Notes: generated by a model from the sequence alone, not told the origin. A stretch of DNA of 16,727 nt from CAYILC01 sp964364145 (GCA_964364145.1 CAYILC010000014.1:1-16727); one strand, 5' to 3'; shown: positions 6,262 through 12,893, counted from the stretch's first letter. Numbers and translations are program-made.

Positions 6262-6332
6262 AGCGGGTGAGCGGAATCGGACCGCCGTCTCATCCTTGGG
6301 AAGGACGCATTCTGCCATTGAACCACACCCGC
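6262..6332 (-). tRNA. tRNA-Gly (anticodon CCC)
   Basis: A 71-nt cloverleaf on the minus strand. The acceptor GCGGGTG pairs with CACCCGC, the D-stem is GTTC with GAAT, and the anticodon stem CGTCC with GGATG surrounds the loop TTCCCAA, giving CCC (reads GGG). The T-arm is GGCGG-TCCGATT-CCGCT. The T-loop reads TCC instead of the near-universal TTC, so position 55 is C. The discriminator is T and CCA is not encoded. The 5' end is 12 nt beyond the stop of the LysM gene, so it probably comes from the same transcript. Its 3' end faces the accessory region. Confidence 0.9.
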
Positions 6333-6344
6333 AATTCTCGATGA

Positions 6345-6794
6345 TTATTCAGGAATGACGAGGGTGATATCTTTGTCCAATTTATTTGGATCTGGAATCA
6401 ACTTTCTGTTTGCCTCGTAAATCTTGGTCCATCGATACCCGTTATTATAGTACCTCACTGCGAGTCTCCACAAAGTATCGCTCGTCGTAGTTCGATGTGT
6501 TCGTGTTTGTTCTGCAATTATGTTTGTGTTGCTTTTTGTAATTCCTGAAGTTTCTTCTGTTGTTTTAACTTGTGATGTAAAAATATTTGGAACATTACTC
6601 CAGGCAGACTCTACTGAAGTTTTCACATACATCACAATATTTTGTGTAACGGTATTAAAAGGAACTTGAGAAAAGAAGATTCGAACGCCAATAATCACGA
6701 TTATCAATAAAGCTATTGTTCCAAAAACTAAACTACCAATATCTTCATGGTGTTTTGTTTGCTTGAGAATGAATTTGAGAATGCGATGAGTCAT
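6345..6794 (-). CDS. Membrane-anchored LysM domain protein
   Basis: 149 residues. A single transmembrane segment at about 21-42 (LVFGTIALLIIVIIGVRIFF) is followed by a Ser/Thr-rich linker and a C-terminal LysM domain at about 102-148 (SDTLWRLAVRYYNNGYRW, KIYEANRKLIPDPNKL, ITLVIP). The topology puts LysM outside the membrane, where it would bind peptidoglycan or a related glycan, tethering the membrane to the wall. The ATG overlaps the TGA of the upstream gene (ATGA), indicating translational coupling. The stop is followed at once by tRNA-Gly on the same strand. No catalytic domain is present. Confidence 0.85.
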   Translation of the reverse strand: MTHRILKFILKQTKHHEDIGSLVFGTIALLIIVIIGVRIFFSQVPFNTVTQNIVMYVKTSVESAWSNVPNIFTSQVKTTEETSGITKSNTNIIAEQTRTHRTTTSDTLWRLAVRYYNNGYRWTKIYEANRKLIPDPNKLDKDITLVIPE

Positions 6795-7075
6795 GAAACG
6801 CCTTCTTGTTCGGCAAGTTCTCGAAGCGCCTGTGCTCTTAACTCAAAGAAATTTGGAAATTTTCCCTGTCTCTTTAACCCCTCTACATGAGGTACTAATG
6901 TTTGCTCTAATAATTGAGCCTTAGCAAGTATTAATAGTACAGAACCTGACAAAGCACGAAATTGCTCAAGGTAGGCTTGTGCCCACTGCGGAGAAACATA
7001 GCAAACTATTCGCCATTCAATTGCTCTCATTTTTTTGGTCAATATTTCATCGGTATCTTTAGAAAAACCAGCCAT
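6791..7075 (-). CDS. Small protein of unknown function upstream of the LysM gene
   Basis: 94 residues, not recognised. It looks mostly helical, with a conserved-looking aromatic segment (EWRIVCYVSPQWAQAYLEQF, residues 20-39), a hydrophobic helix GSVLLILAKAQLLEQ, and an acidic C-terminus (ALRELAEQEGVS). It has no signal peptide. A good ribosome site AAGGAG precedes the ATG with a 3-nt spacer, unlike the leaderless genes nearby. It ends in a 4-nt overlap with the LysM gene, so the two are made together and may act together at the envelope. It lies downstream of tRNA-Asp and tandem palindromes on the same strand. Confidence 0.7.
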   Translation of the reverse strand: MAGFSKDTDEILTKKMRAIEWRIVCYVSPQWAQAYLEQFRALSGSVLLILAKAQLLEQTLVPHVEGLKRQGKFPNFFELRAQALRELAEQEGVS

Positions 7076-7102
7076 AATCTCCTTATTGTTTGTGTGAACT
7101 TT

Positions 7103-7195
7103 GCGAGTGACTCAGGGTCACTCGCCGGGTTCGCTTCGCTCACTTGAAGCGAGTAACTCAAGGTCACTCGCCGGGTTTCCTTCGGAAACTCGGCG
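7103..7195 (-). repeat. Tandem palindromic repeats in the tRNA-Asp 3' trailer
   Basis: Two 36-nt units (7103-7138 and 7149-7184) differ at 4 positions, with starts 46 nt apart. Unit 1 contains a perfect 9-bp hairpin, GCGAGTGAC-TCAGG-GTCACTCGC; unit 2 has the same hairpin with one mismatch. The end of unit 2 also forms a 12-bp hairpin (7169-7180 with 7184-7195, one G-T pair, loop TTC) whose far arm reaches the last bases of tRNA-Asp. None has a U-run, so they are not standard terminators; they may protect or process the tRNA-mRNA transcript, or be extragenic palindromic repeats. Confidence 0.7.
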
Positions 7196-7266
7196 AGCCC
7201 GACCGGATTCGAACCGGTGATCTTCTCCGTGACAGGGAGACATGTTAACCGCTACACCACGGGCCC
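7194..7266 (-). tRNA. tRNA-Asp (anticodon GUC)
   Basis: A 73-nt cloverleaf on the minus strand. The acceptor GGGCCCG pairs with CGGGCTC (one G-T), the D-stem is GTGT with ACAT, and the anticodon stem TCTCC with GGAGA surrounds the loop CTGTCAC, giving GTC. The T-arm is ACCGG-TTCGAAT-CCGGT. The discriminator is G, as expected for Asp, and CCA is not encoded. It is first in a transcription unit with the 94-residue protein, the LysM gene and tRNA-Gly. Confidence 0.96.
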
Positions 7267-7277
7267 AGTACCTTCGC

Positions 7278-7306
7278 ATTGTACCAGGTGTGCGTTGACG
7301 CGACAA
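7278..7306 (-). promoter_or_regulatory. Promoter of the tRNA-Asp / LysM / tRNA-Gly unit
   Basis: On the minus strand TTGTCG (7301-7306) is separated by 17 nt from TACAAT (7278-7283), 11 nt before the first base of tRNA-Asp. It is divergent from the acyl-AMP ligase promoter about 40 nt away. Confidence 0.55.
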
Positions 7307-7347
7307 GAGAACTACGCGCCATAAACTACGGGCTCTATTCACCATGC

Positions 7348-7353
7348 TATACT
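7348..7353 (+). promoter_or_regulatory. -10 element 6 nt before the acyl-AMP ligase start
   Basis: TATACT is followed by six bases and the ATG at 7360. There is no clear -35 and no Shine-Dalgarno, so the mRNA is probably leaderless. It supports 7360 as the start rather than the upstream ATG at 7279, which lies in the tRNA-Asp promoter. Confidence 0.5.
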
Positions 7354-7359
7354 CTCTGC

Positions 7360-9747
7360 ATGTCCTCGCCATATGACCTTTATAAACACGGCAAAAAGGT
7401 TACTCCAAACCTTCCAGTGGCTTCTTTGTTTGATCTTTTACAATCTCGTGCAAAAAACAATCCAAACAAAACGGCCATCACTTATGTGGATGTTGACCGA
7501 AATCTCGAAAAGACAACCTCAAATGCAGAATTGCTCAACACCGTACTGCGTGTAGCCAGAATGCTGAAAATAACCTACCGTTTTCAACCAGGAGACGCGA
7601 TTGCCTTGAACCTCCACAACACCCCGGAAATTCTATATTTTCACCTTGCCGCTTGGATCTCCGGTTGTATTACCGTCCCATTGGATCTCAAGCGAGACGA
7701 TCTTGATCGAAAAATCTATAAACTGCGGGCGACGCATTGCACATTATTGGTCAGTGTTGAGGATGATGAAAGTGCAAACGATCTTTCTAAACTCAAACAA
7801 AAACTCCCAGGTCTTCAAATCCTTTCGTTTGCACCCAAAAAGGGGATTGTCAGCAAACTTTCACAAGAAATATTGGATGAAGAAGATGTGCTCAACGACT
7901 CCAATCGTACCTCACTCATTTTGTTTACTTCCGGAACAACCGCCATGCCAAAGGGCGTGCAACTTTCGGTAGCAAACATTTTATATAACGCAGACGGCAT
8001 TAACGAATGGATGGGAATCACTGAAAACGATGTATTTCACATTGTGTTACCTCTGCATCACATTAACTCTACAACATTTTCTCTTTCTACACTGCTTGCC
8101 GGCGGCACCATTGTATTAGTATCGCGGTACTCGAAATCAAAGTTTTGGGAGGTGATGGCAAAATATCATTGCACCATGACCTCGATTGTGCCGACAATTT
8201 GTTTTGATCAGCTCACAGAACAGCTTTCATTTCATAAACATGCTGCAAATTTAAAACAGATCCGGCGCATTCAAATTGGCTCTGCTCCGGTTCAGCCGAC
8301 CGATTGTTTGCAGTTTACTCAACAGTTTGGCATTCAACTCGTTCAAGGATTTGGATTAACCGAAACAGCGCTCCGCATTTCCGGCTTCTTTGTGAATGAG
8401 GTCAACAAACAGCAATACGAAAAGCTTGTTGCACTGAATACAATTGGATATGAATTAAAGTGGAACAATTTGACTGTCTTAAAAGCGGATAGTTCGATAG
8501 CAAAGGAGGAGGAAGAAGGAGAAATTTGCGCGCGCGGACCGGTGATAACAAAAGGATATCTCGATAACAAGAAGGCAAATGCCGAGGCATTTGCATTTGG
8601 ATGGTTTCACACCGGCGATTTGGGATATTGGAAAACGTACGACAACAAACAATATTTTTTTACTAATGGTCGTTCAAAAGAAATCATCATTAAAGGCGGG
8701 GTCAACATTTCACCCTTAACCATTGAAAATGCGATTCTGAAACAATTTTCTGAAATGAGCTCATGTTATGCCGTTCCATATCCTGAAAAACGATACGGCG
8801 AGGATATTGGGGTGGTGATCACTTTGCGTGATGGGCTTAATGCGATTGACCAACAAAAAGTGGTTCATGCACTAAAAACAGCTGCAAAAGAAGGAAAAAT
8901 TCATGGCATCTCTGCGTATGAATCTCCTTCGCACATTCTGCTCGTACGATTTGATCAATTGCCGAAGACTTCAACCGGCAAAGTTCAACGCGTGGTGATT
9001 CGCTCGTATGTGCGCGACATGCTTACGCCTGTCGCTGAAACAAACACGCATATATTTCGTAAACTTACACCATTTGACGATGTGCTCCTTCAGCAAGCCG
9101 TTGAAATCCACAATAATCGATGGGGAAAAGGTTTGGAAATTGATCTTGGGACTATGATAGCTGCAGTGGAAAACGGCGTCGTGTTGGGAGCTATCGAAAA
9201 GTCTTCTGGAACATTGGCTGGATCTGTGTTTGCAGAACAAGTATCGATGAAGGATATCGAAAAGCCAGCAACGTGGATGAAAACATATGCAGAGGCCACG
9301 AGTCATCTTACCTTAAAGCGACATACCATTTTAGGCGACTCTTTACTCTTGGTTTCCATCTCAACAAAAGGCAAACCGATTAAAGAACCTCAAGATACAA
9401 TAGTATGCGATGGATCAACAAAAGAAATTCAGAAATATCTCGATCTTCATATTGATCCTGTCCTTTCCTTCCATGAAAAAACAAAAGCGGGATTACCAAA
9501 AGGAGCCAGGATCATTCGTATTCTCGCAAACGCACGACCAGAAGATGTTGATGCGCTTGGATACAACGTGTTGATGCAGTACCCTCCACTCACAACTCAA
9601 CCGACTATAAGTTCCGCAGCGTCTCTTGGGACACAACTTGTCGAGACAAGTTTATTATGTGCATATCAACGCAAACTTAAAACTGTCTATGCATACTCAC
9701 GGCCAGCGGGTTTCCTATCTTGGTTGAAAAATACAAAACGTGTATAG
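7360..9747 (+). CDS. AMP-forming acyl-CoA synthetase / ligase with C-terminal GNAT-like domain
   Basis: About 795 residues from the ATG at 7360. Residues 1 to about 550 are a complete adenylate-forming (ANL) enzyme: P-loop LFTSGTTAMPKG at 188-199, QGFGLTET at 329-336, GWFHTGDLGYW at 414-424, GRSKEIIIKGGVNISP at 437-452, and LPKTSTGKVQR at 534-544 with the catalytic lysine at about 541. Such enzymes activate a carboxylic acid with ATP to acyl-AMP, then pass it to CoA or a carrier; the acid is unknown. Residues from about 565 to the end are an extra region; its tail (ARPEDVDALGYNVLM, SLGTQLVETSLLCAYQRKL, VYAYSRPAGF) looks like a GNAT acyltransferase with a motif-A-like helix. This suggests an enzyme that makes an acyl-thioester and transfers the acyl group itself. 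The GNAT assignment is less sure than the ligase. The stop overlaps the -10 of the next gene. Confidence 0.85.
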   Translation: MSSPYDLYKHGKKVTPNLPVASLFDLLQSRAKNNPNKTAITYVDVDRNLEKTTSNAELLNTVLRVARMLKITYRFQPGDAIALNLHNTPEILYFHLAAWISGCITVPLDLKRDDLDRKIYKLRATHCTLLVSVEDDESANDLSKLKQKLPGLQILSFAPKKGIVSKLSQEILDEEDVLNDSNRTSLILFTSGTTAMPKGVQLSVANILYNADGINEWMGITENDVFHIVLPLHHINSTTFSLSTLLAGGTIVLVSRYSKSKFWEVMAKYHCTMTSIVPTICFDQLTEQLSFHKHAANLKQIRRIQIGSAPVQPTDCLQFTQQFGIQLVQGFGLTETALRISGFFVNEVNKQQYEKLVALNTIGYELKWNNLTVLKADSSIAKEEEEGEICARGPVITKGYLDNKKANAEAFAFGWFHTGDLGYWKTYDNKQYFFTNGRSKEIIIKGGVNISPLTIENAILKQFSEMSSCYAVPYPEKRYGEDIGVVITLRDGLNAIDQQKVVHALKTAAKEGKIHGISAYESPSHILLVRFDQLPKTSTGKVQRVVIRSYVRDMLTPVAETNTHIFRKLTPFDDVLLQQAVEIHNNRWGKGLEIDLGTMIAAVENGVVLGAIEKSSGTLAGSVFAEQVSMKDIEKPATWMKTYAEATSHLTLKRHTILGDSLLLVSISTKGKPIKEPQDTIVCDGSTKEIQKYLDLHIDPVLSFHEKTKAGLPKGARIIRILANARPEDVDALGYNVLMQYPPLTTQPTISSAASLGTQLVETSLLCAYQRKLKTVYAYSRPAGFLSWLKNTKRV

Positions 9748-9748
9748 T
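9743..9748 (+). promoter_or_regulatory. -10 element 6 nt before the secreted protein gene
   Basis: TATAGT overlaps the stop codon of the ligase gene and is followed by six bases and the ATG at 9755. Same spacing as the elements at 7348 and 11944. It supports the start at 9755 over an in-frame start at 9740. Confidence 0.45.
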
Positions 9749-9754
9749 GGTATT

Positions 9755-10327
9755 ATGAATACGCTTACTCGTGTTTTCTCATTCACTTTCATTTTAACAA
9801 TGTTTGTTCTCCTTATCGTTTCACATCCTCCTCAAGCGCACGCTTTCAATTTCTTTCAGACCATACAAAGTTTGTGGAATAAACCGGCAACGCCCAAGCA
9901 ATCACCAATTTCGACACCGCAAAAAACACCAGATGTGCAACAGACAGTAACGCCATCAACAGGATCAAATGCTTCTTCACAAACAACAACCAATGCCGCT
10001 GTTACGTTTCGTTATGCTAAACCCAATTTCTCCCTCAAAGTCACTGGCGTGAAAAAAGTGACCTATATACTTGAGTACACACGAACGGCAAAAGGCCAGG
10101 AGTACATTGAAGGCTTGCAAGGCGGTGGGAAAGCGCTGAAGAATACTGTATTTAGCAAGTTTATCTATGGCGGAACACAGTCATCAAAATATTTCATTCC
10201 GCATACCATAAGGAATGGAAATATCACTGTTTTGCTTACGAAACTAGACGGTTCAATTGTTACCTATAAAGCTGTCTTTACTATCGCAAAAAATAAGCTC
10301 GTCATAAGTTCACAGCAGTACCAATAA
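9755..10327 (+). CDS. Secreted protein of unknown function
   Basis: 190 residues. A clear signal peptide: basic start (MNTLTRVF), hydrophobic core (FTFILTMFVLLIV) and a likely cleavage after AHA at residue 30. A low-complexity Pro/Thr/Ser/Gln linker (about 42-80) leads to a C-terminal beta-rich domain of about 110 residues (FSLKVTGVKKVTYILEYTRT, then IYGGTQSSKYFIPHTI and NITVLLTKLDGSIVTYKAVF), which resembles a small Ig-like or fibronectin-like sandwich. No catalytic motif and no cysteine pattern are seen. It probably sits on or is released from the cell surface. It has its own -10 element within the previous stop, so it need not be co-transcribed with the ligase. Confidence 0.75.
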   Translation: MNTLTRVFSFTFILTMFVLLIVSHPPQAHAFNFFQTIQSLWNKPATPKQSPISTPQKTPDVQQTVTPSTGSNASSQTTTNAAVTFRYAKPNFSLKVTGVKKVTYILEYTRTAKGQEYIEGLQGGGKALKNTVFSKFIYGGTQSSKYFIPHTIRNGNITVLLTKLDGSIVTYKAVFTIAKNKLVISSQQYQ

Positions 10328-10354
10328 ATCTTTACGGCAGAGCGTGCAGTTTGC

Positions 10355-10383
10355 TTGACAGTTAGCAGAGTTTTTGGTAGAGT
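10355..10383 (+). promoter_or_regulatory. Promoter of lemA-htpX
   Basis: A consensus -35 TTGACA (10355-10360), a 17-nt spacer and -10 TAGAGT (10378-10383). Unlike the leaderless genes nearby, lemA has a leader with a strong Shine-Dalgarno, AAGGAGG (10403-10409), 3 nt before the ATG. Confidence 0.65.
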
Positions 10384-10388
10384 GCTAA
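10362..10388 (+). promoter_or_regulatory. CIRCE-like HrcA operator
   Basis: TTAGCAGAG, nine bases, then GAGTGCTAA. The known CIRCE consensus is TTAGCACTC-N9-GAGTGCTAA. The right half matches 9 of 9, the spacer is exactly 9, and the left half matches 6 of 9 (the outer six). It overlaps the spacer and -10 of the lemA-htpX promoter, where a bound HrcA repressor would block RNA polymerase. HtpX is a heat-shock protease in other bacteria, which fits. The imperfect left half lowers certainty. Confidence 0.65.
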
Positions 10389-10412
10389 TATACCTAGTTC
10401 CTAAGGAGGAAT

Positions 10413-11000
10413 ATGTCTCCAATCGTTCTTATCATCGGTTTTATATTTCTAGCAGTTGCGTATGTGGTGAGTGTATACAACGGACTTCAAACAATCAAAA
10501 CGCGCATTGTTGCGTCAATTCAAGAGATTGGCAATCAACTGAAAAGACAGTCCAACCTCATACCTAACCTTCAAGAGTCAGCTAAAGCGTACCTCAAACA
10601 TGAAAAAGAGATCTATTCGATGCTCACCGCGGCCCGAACTTCTGTGGATAAGGCAGTAAAAGATAAATCGCTTGCCTCTGCAGACAAAGCTTCTGCGCAG
10701 ATTCAAAACCTTTTGCCAAAAATCCAAGTGTTGGTCGAGAGCAATCCAGAACTCAAAGCCGATCAAACCATTCGCCAGTTCATGGATGAACTGCGAGATA
10801 CCTCGGATAAACTTATGTATAGTCGTCGCACATTGATTGACTTGGCTCAAGATTACAATGTTCGTCTTGTGACTTTTCCAAGCAACGTGATTGCAAATAT
10901 GTTTGGATTTCAACCAGAAAAAGGGTTGGACACACCGATGACCGGCGCGCATATCGAAGTTTCTTCAGCGGAAACAAAAGACGTAAAGGTTTCTTTATAA
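10413..11000 (+). CDS. lemA: LemA family membrane protein
   Basis: 195 residues. An N-terminal membrane segment (IVLIIGFIFLAVAYVVSVYN, residues 3-22) is followed by long helices with the family signature NQLKRQSNLIPNLQESAKAY and KHEKEIYSMLTAAR. The C-terminus includes ARDL/FPSN-type features of the family (LIDLAQDYNVRLVTFPSNVI, NMFGFQPEK). The length is normal. LemA proteins are membrane anchored with a helical domain outside; their molecular role is poorly defined, but they are very often paired with HtpX, as here (21 nt upstream). Expressed from a promoter with a CIRCE-like operator and a strong ribosome site. Confidence 0.92.
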   Translation: MSPIVLIIGFIFLAVAYVVSVYNGLQTIKTRIVASIQEIGNQLKRQSNLIPNLQESAKAYLKHEKEIYSMLTAARTSVDKAVKDKSLASADKASAQIQNLLPKIQVLVESNPELKADQTIRQFMDELRDTSDKLMYSRRTLIDLAQDYNVRLVTFPSNVIANMFGFQPEKGLDTPMTGAHIEVSSAETKDVKVSL

Positions 11001-11021
11001 CCTGTCCCAAGGAACGAGATC

Positions 11022-11936
11022 ATGGTCAATATTTACGAAAATGTTGATCGAAACAAGTGGATGAGCGTACTTGTGGTGAGCTGTTTCATTGCATTTGTGG
11101 TGGGTGTGACCTATGTGTTTGCCCGTGGCATGGGTTTTGATTTGAGTATTGTGGGCATTGCATTGATTTTTTCCGGCATCATGAGTTTTGCCAGTTATTA
11201 TTTCTCGGACTCAATTATCTTGAGTTTAAGCGGCGCTCGCGAGGCAAACCGCAAGCAGAATTTTCAGTTTTACACTGTGACCGAAAATTTGGCGATGGCA
11301 GCGCAACTGCCGATGCCAAAACTGTACGTGATTGAGGATACAGCCATGAACGCCTTTGCAACTGGACGCGATCCCAAACATGCGGTGGTTTGCGCCACAA
11401 CGGGTTTGTTAGACAAATTGAACCGCACCGAGTTGGAAGGTGTTATTGCGCATGAATTGTCGCATGTGAGAAATTACGATATACGCCTTATGTCGATTGT
11501 GACGATTTTAGTTGGTTTGGTCGCACTTTTGGCCGACTGGTTCTTGCGTGCTTCTTTTTGGGGCGGGGGAAGACGGTCAAAAAGCGATGGGGAATCCGGG
11601 CAACTCCAAATGGTTTTTTTTGTTGCAGGTTTAGTACTTGCGCTCTTGTCGCCAATTATTTCACAGCTCATTCAACTTGCTATCTCCCGTCAACGCGAGT
11701 TCTTGGCGGACGCAAGTAGTGCGGCATTAACGAAGTATCCAAACGGATTGATCTCTGCGCTTAAAAAATTAAATGCGGACAAGGAACCATTGGAGGTAGC
11801 CAACAAGGCAACAGCGCATCTGTATATCGTGAATCCTTTGCGAAATGTGAGTGGCGCACGATCTTGGTTTGCGGGTTTGTTTGACACGCATCCGCCGGTT
11901 GCAGACAGAATTGCGGCGCTGGAAGGGGAGAAATAA
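11022..11936 (+). CDS. htpX: HtpX family membrane zinc metalloprotease (M48B)
   Basis: 304 residues. Two N-terminal membrane segments (about 16-34 and 42-62) are followed by the conserved GAREANRKQN and the catalytic zinc motif HELSH at 144-148. Two more hydrophobic segments follow (about 157-177 and 197-220), then the third zinc ligand in REFLADASSA (E227). The ending FDTHPPVADRIAAL is the usual M48 C-terminal motif. HtpX degrades misfolded membrane proteins, with the active site on the cytoplasmic side. AAGGA lies about 10 nt before the ATG. It forms an operon with lemA, and the CIRCE-like element suggests heat-shock control. All catalytic residues are present. Confidence 0.95.
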   Translation: MVNIYENVDRNKWMSVLVVSCFIAFVVGVTYVFARGMGFDLSIVGIALIFSGIMSFASYYFSDSIILSLSGAREANRKQNFQFYTVTENLAMAAQLPMPKLYVIEDTAMNAFATGRDPKHAVVCATTGLLDKLNRTELEGVIAHELSHVRNYDIRLMSIVTILVGLVALLADWFLRASFWGGGRRSKSDGESGQLQMVFFVAGLVLALLSPIISQLIQLAISRQREFLADASSAALTKYPNGLISALKKLNADKEPLEVANKATAHLYIVNPLRNVSGARSWFAGLFDTHPPVADRIAALEGEK

Positions 11937-11943
11937 ATAATGG

Positions 11944-11949
11944 TATGAT
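11944..11949 (+). promoter_or_regulatory. -10 element 6 nt before the EamA transporter start
   Basis: TATGAT, six bases (CTAAAC), then the ATG at 11956. No Shine-Dalgarno; leaderless type. Confidence 0.45.
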
Positions 11950-11955
11950 CTAAAC

Positions 11956-12810
11956 ATGACCTGGATTGTTGCAATTTTTCTCAGTGTTTTTTTCTATACC
12001 ATCTCAATACTTCTTCAACGAACGGTATTAAAAGCAGAAAATACAGATCCAACGGCTTTTTCAATTTTTAGTCAGGTGTTTATTGCAGTTTTAATTGCTA
12101 TATATGCCTTGTTCACTACAGGTTTGCATTTTACCTTCACAAACTCGATGGTTTTCCCTTTGATTCTGCTTGCCCTTTTATATGGTTTTGGCTCACTCGC
12201 AATACAACATGCGTTGAAAATATCTGACGTCGCAAACTTCACCTTACTTTTTGCATCACGTGGTGTGTTTACCGTGCTTGCATCAACTTTACTACTTCAT
12301 GAAGGACTGAATCCAAAACAAATTGTTGGCGCCGTCTTTATATTTGTAAGCATTCTTTTAGTCACTCTTAAAACTCAATCCATTTCTATGCGGAAAGCTG
12401 ATCTTATTGCATTGTTGGCGGCAGCCCTTTTAGGATTTGCAAATACCAATGACCGCTATTTACTAAGTTTAATGAAATTATTTCCATACCTTGTACTTGG
12501 ATACTTGCTCCCAGCTTTTTTTTCTACCGTAATCTTTCCAAAGTCAGCCATGAAAATGTTTACCATGTTCTCGCTCACAACCTTTGTGAAATCATGTATA
12601 TTTTGTGTTTTGTACGCTATTAGCGGCGTTACATTTTTTATTGCTCTACAAACCGCTCCAAACTCATCGCAGGTTGCAATCATTAATCTCACGAGCGTTA
12701 TCTTCATTGTTATTTTATCGATGATATTTTTGAAGGAGCGAGAGAATATCGCAAAAAAACTCCTGGCTGTAGCAATAAGTTTTGCTGGACTTGTTCTGCT
12801 TACTCTTTAG
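11956..12810 (+). CDS. EamA/DMT-superfamily transporter
   Basis: 284 residues, nearly all hydrophobic, with about ten predicted membrane helices in two repeats of five, as in the drug/metabolite transporter superfamily. Helix 1 is WIVAIFLSVFFYTISILLQR. The first repeat ends near LNPKQIVGAVFIFVSILLV, and the second near MIFLKERENIAKKLLAVAIS, which carries the family's E-R pattern before the last helix. It is a likely exporter or permease for a small metabolite; the substrate cannot be told. It has its own leaderless-type promoter between htpX and gatC. Confidence 0.85.
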   Translation: MTWIVAIFLSVFFYTISILLQRTVLKAENTDPTAFSIFSQVFIAVLIAIYALFTTGLHFTFTNSMVFPLILLALLYGFGSLAIQHALKISDVANFTLLFASRGVFTVLASTLLLHEGLNPKQIVGAVFIFVSILLVTLKTQSISMRKADLIALLAAALLGFANTNDRYLLSLMKLFPYLVLGYLLPAFFSTVIFPKSAMKMFTMFSLTTFVKSCIFCVLYAISGVTFFIALQTAPNSSQVAIINLTSVIFIVILSMIFLKERENIAKKLLAVAISFAGLVLLTL

Positions 12811-12879
12811 CCTATGGACGTTTTTACTGCCCCCCCATAAGGCTACATAGCGAATCTGTGCATCTACCCAAGAATTTGC

Positions 12880-12885
12880 TAGAAT
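12880..12885 (+). promoter_or_regulatory. -10 element before gatC
   Basis: TAGAAT followed by 8 nt and the ATG at 12894. No Shine-Dalgarno and no convincing -35. Probable start of the gatCAB transcript. Confidence 0.4.
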
Positions 12886-12893
12886 AGCTCGAT

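Noticed and set aside
6119..6358. 79-residue plus-strand reading frame over the tRNA-Gly gene
   Set aside because: Most of it is the antisense of tRNA-Gly and of the rloB-tRNA spacer; its GERNRTAVSSLGRTHSAIEP segment is a tRNA read as protein.
7279..7359. N-terminal extension of the acyl-AMP ligase
   Set aside because: It lies in the tRNA-Asp promoter, the residues do not resemble the family, and a -10 element sits 6 nt before the ATG at 7360.
10355..10567. 70-residue plus-strand frame over the lemA promoter and 5' end
   Set aside because: It covers the promoter and operator and is out of frame with lemA, which has the strong ribosome site and clear family match.
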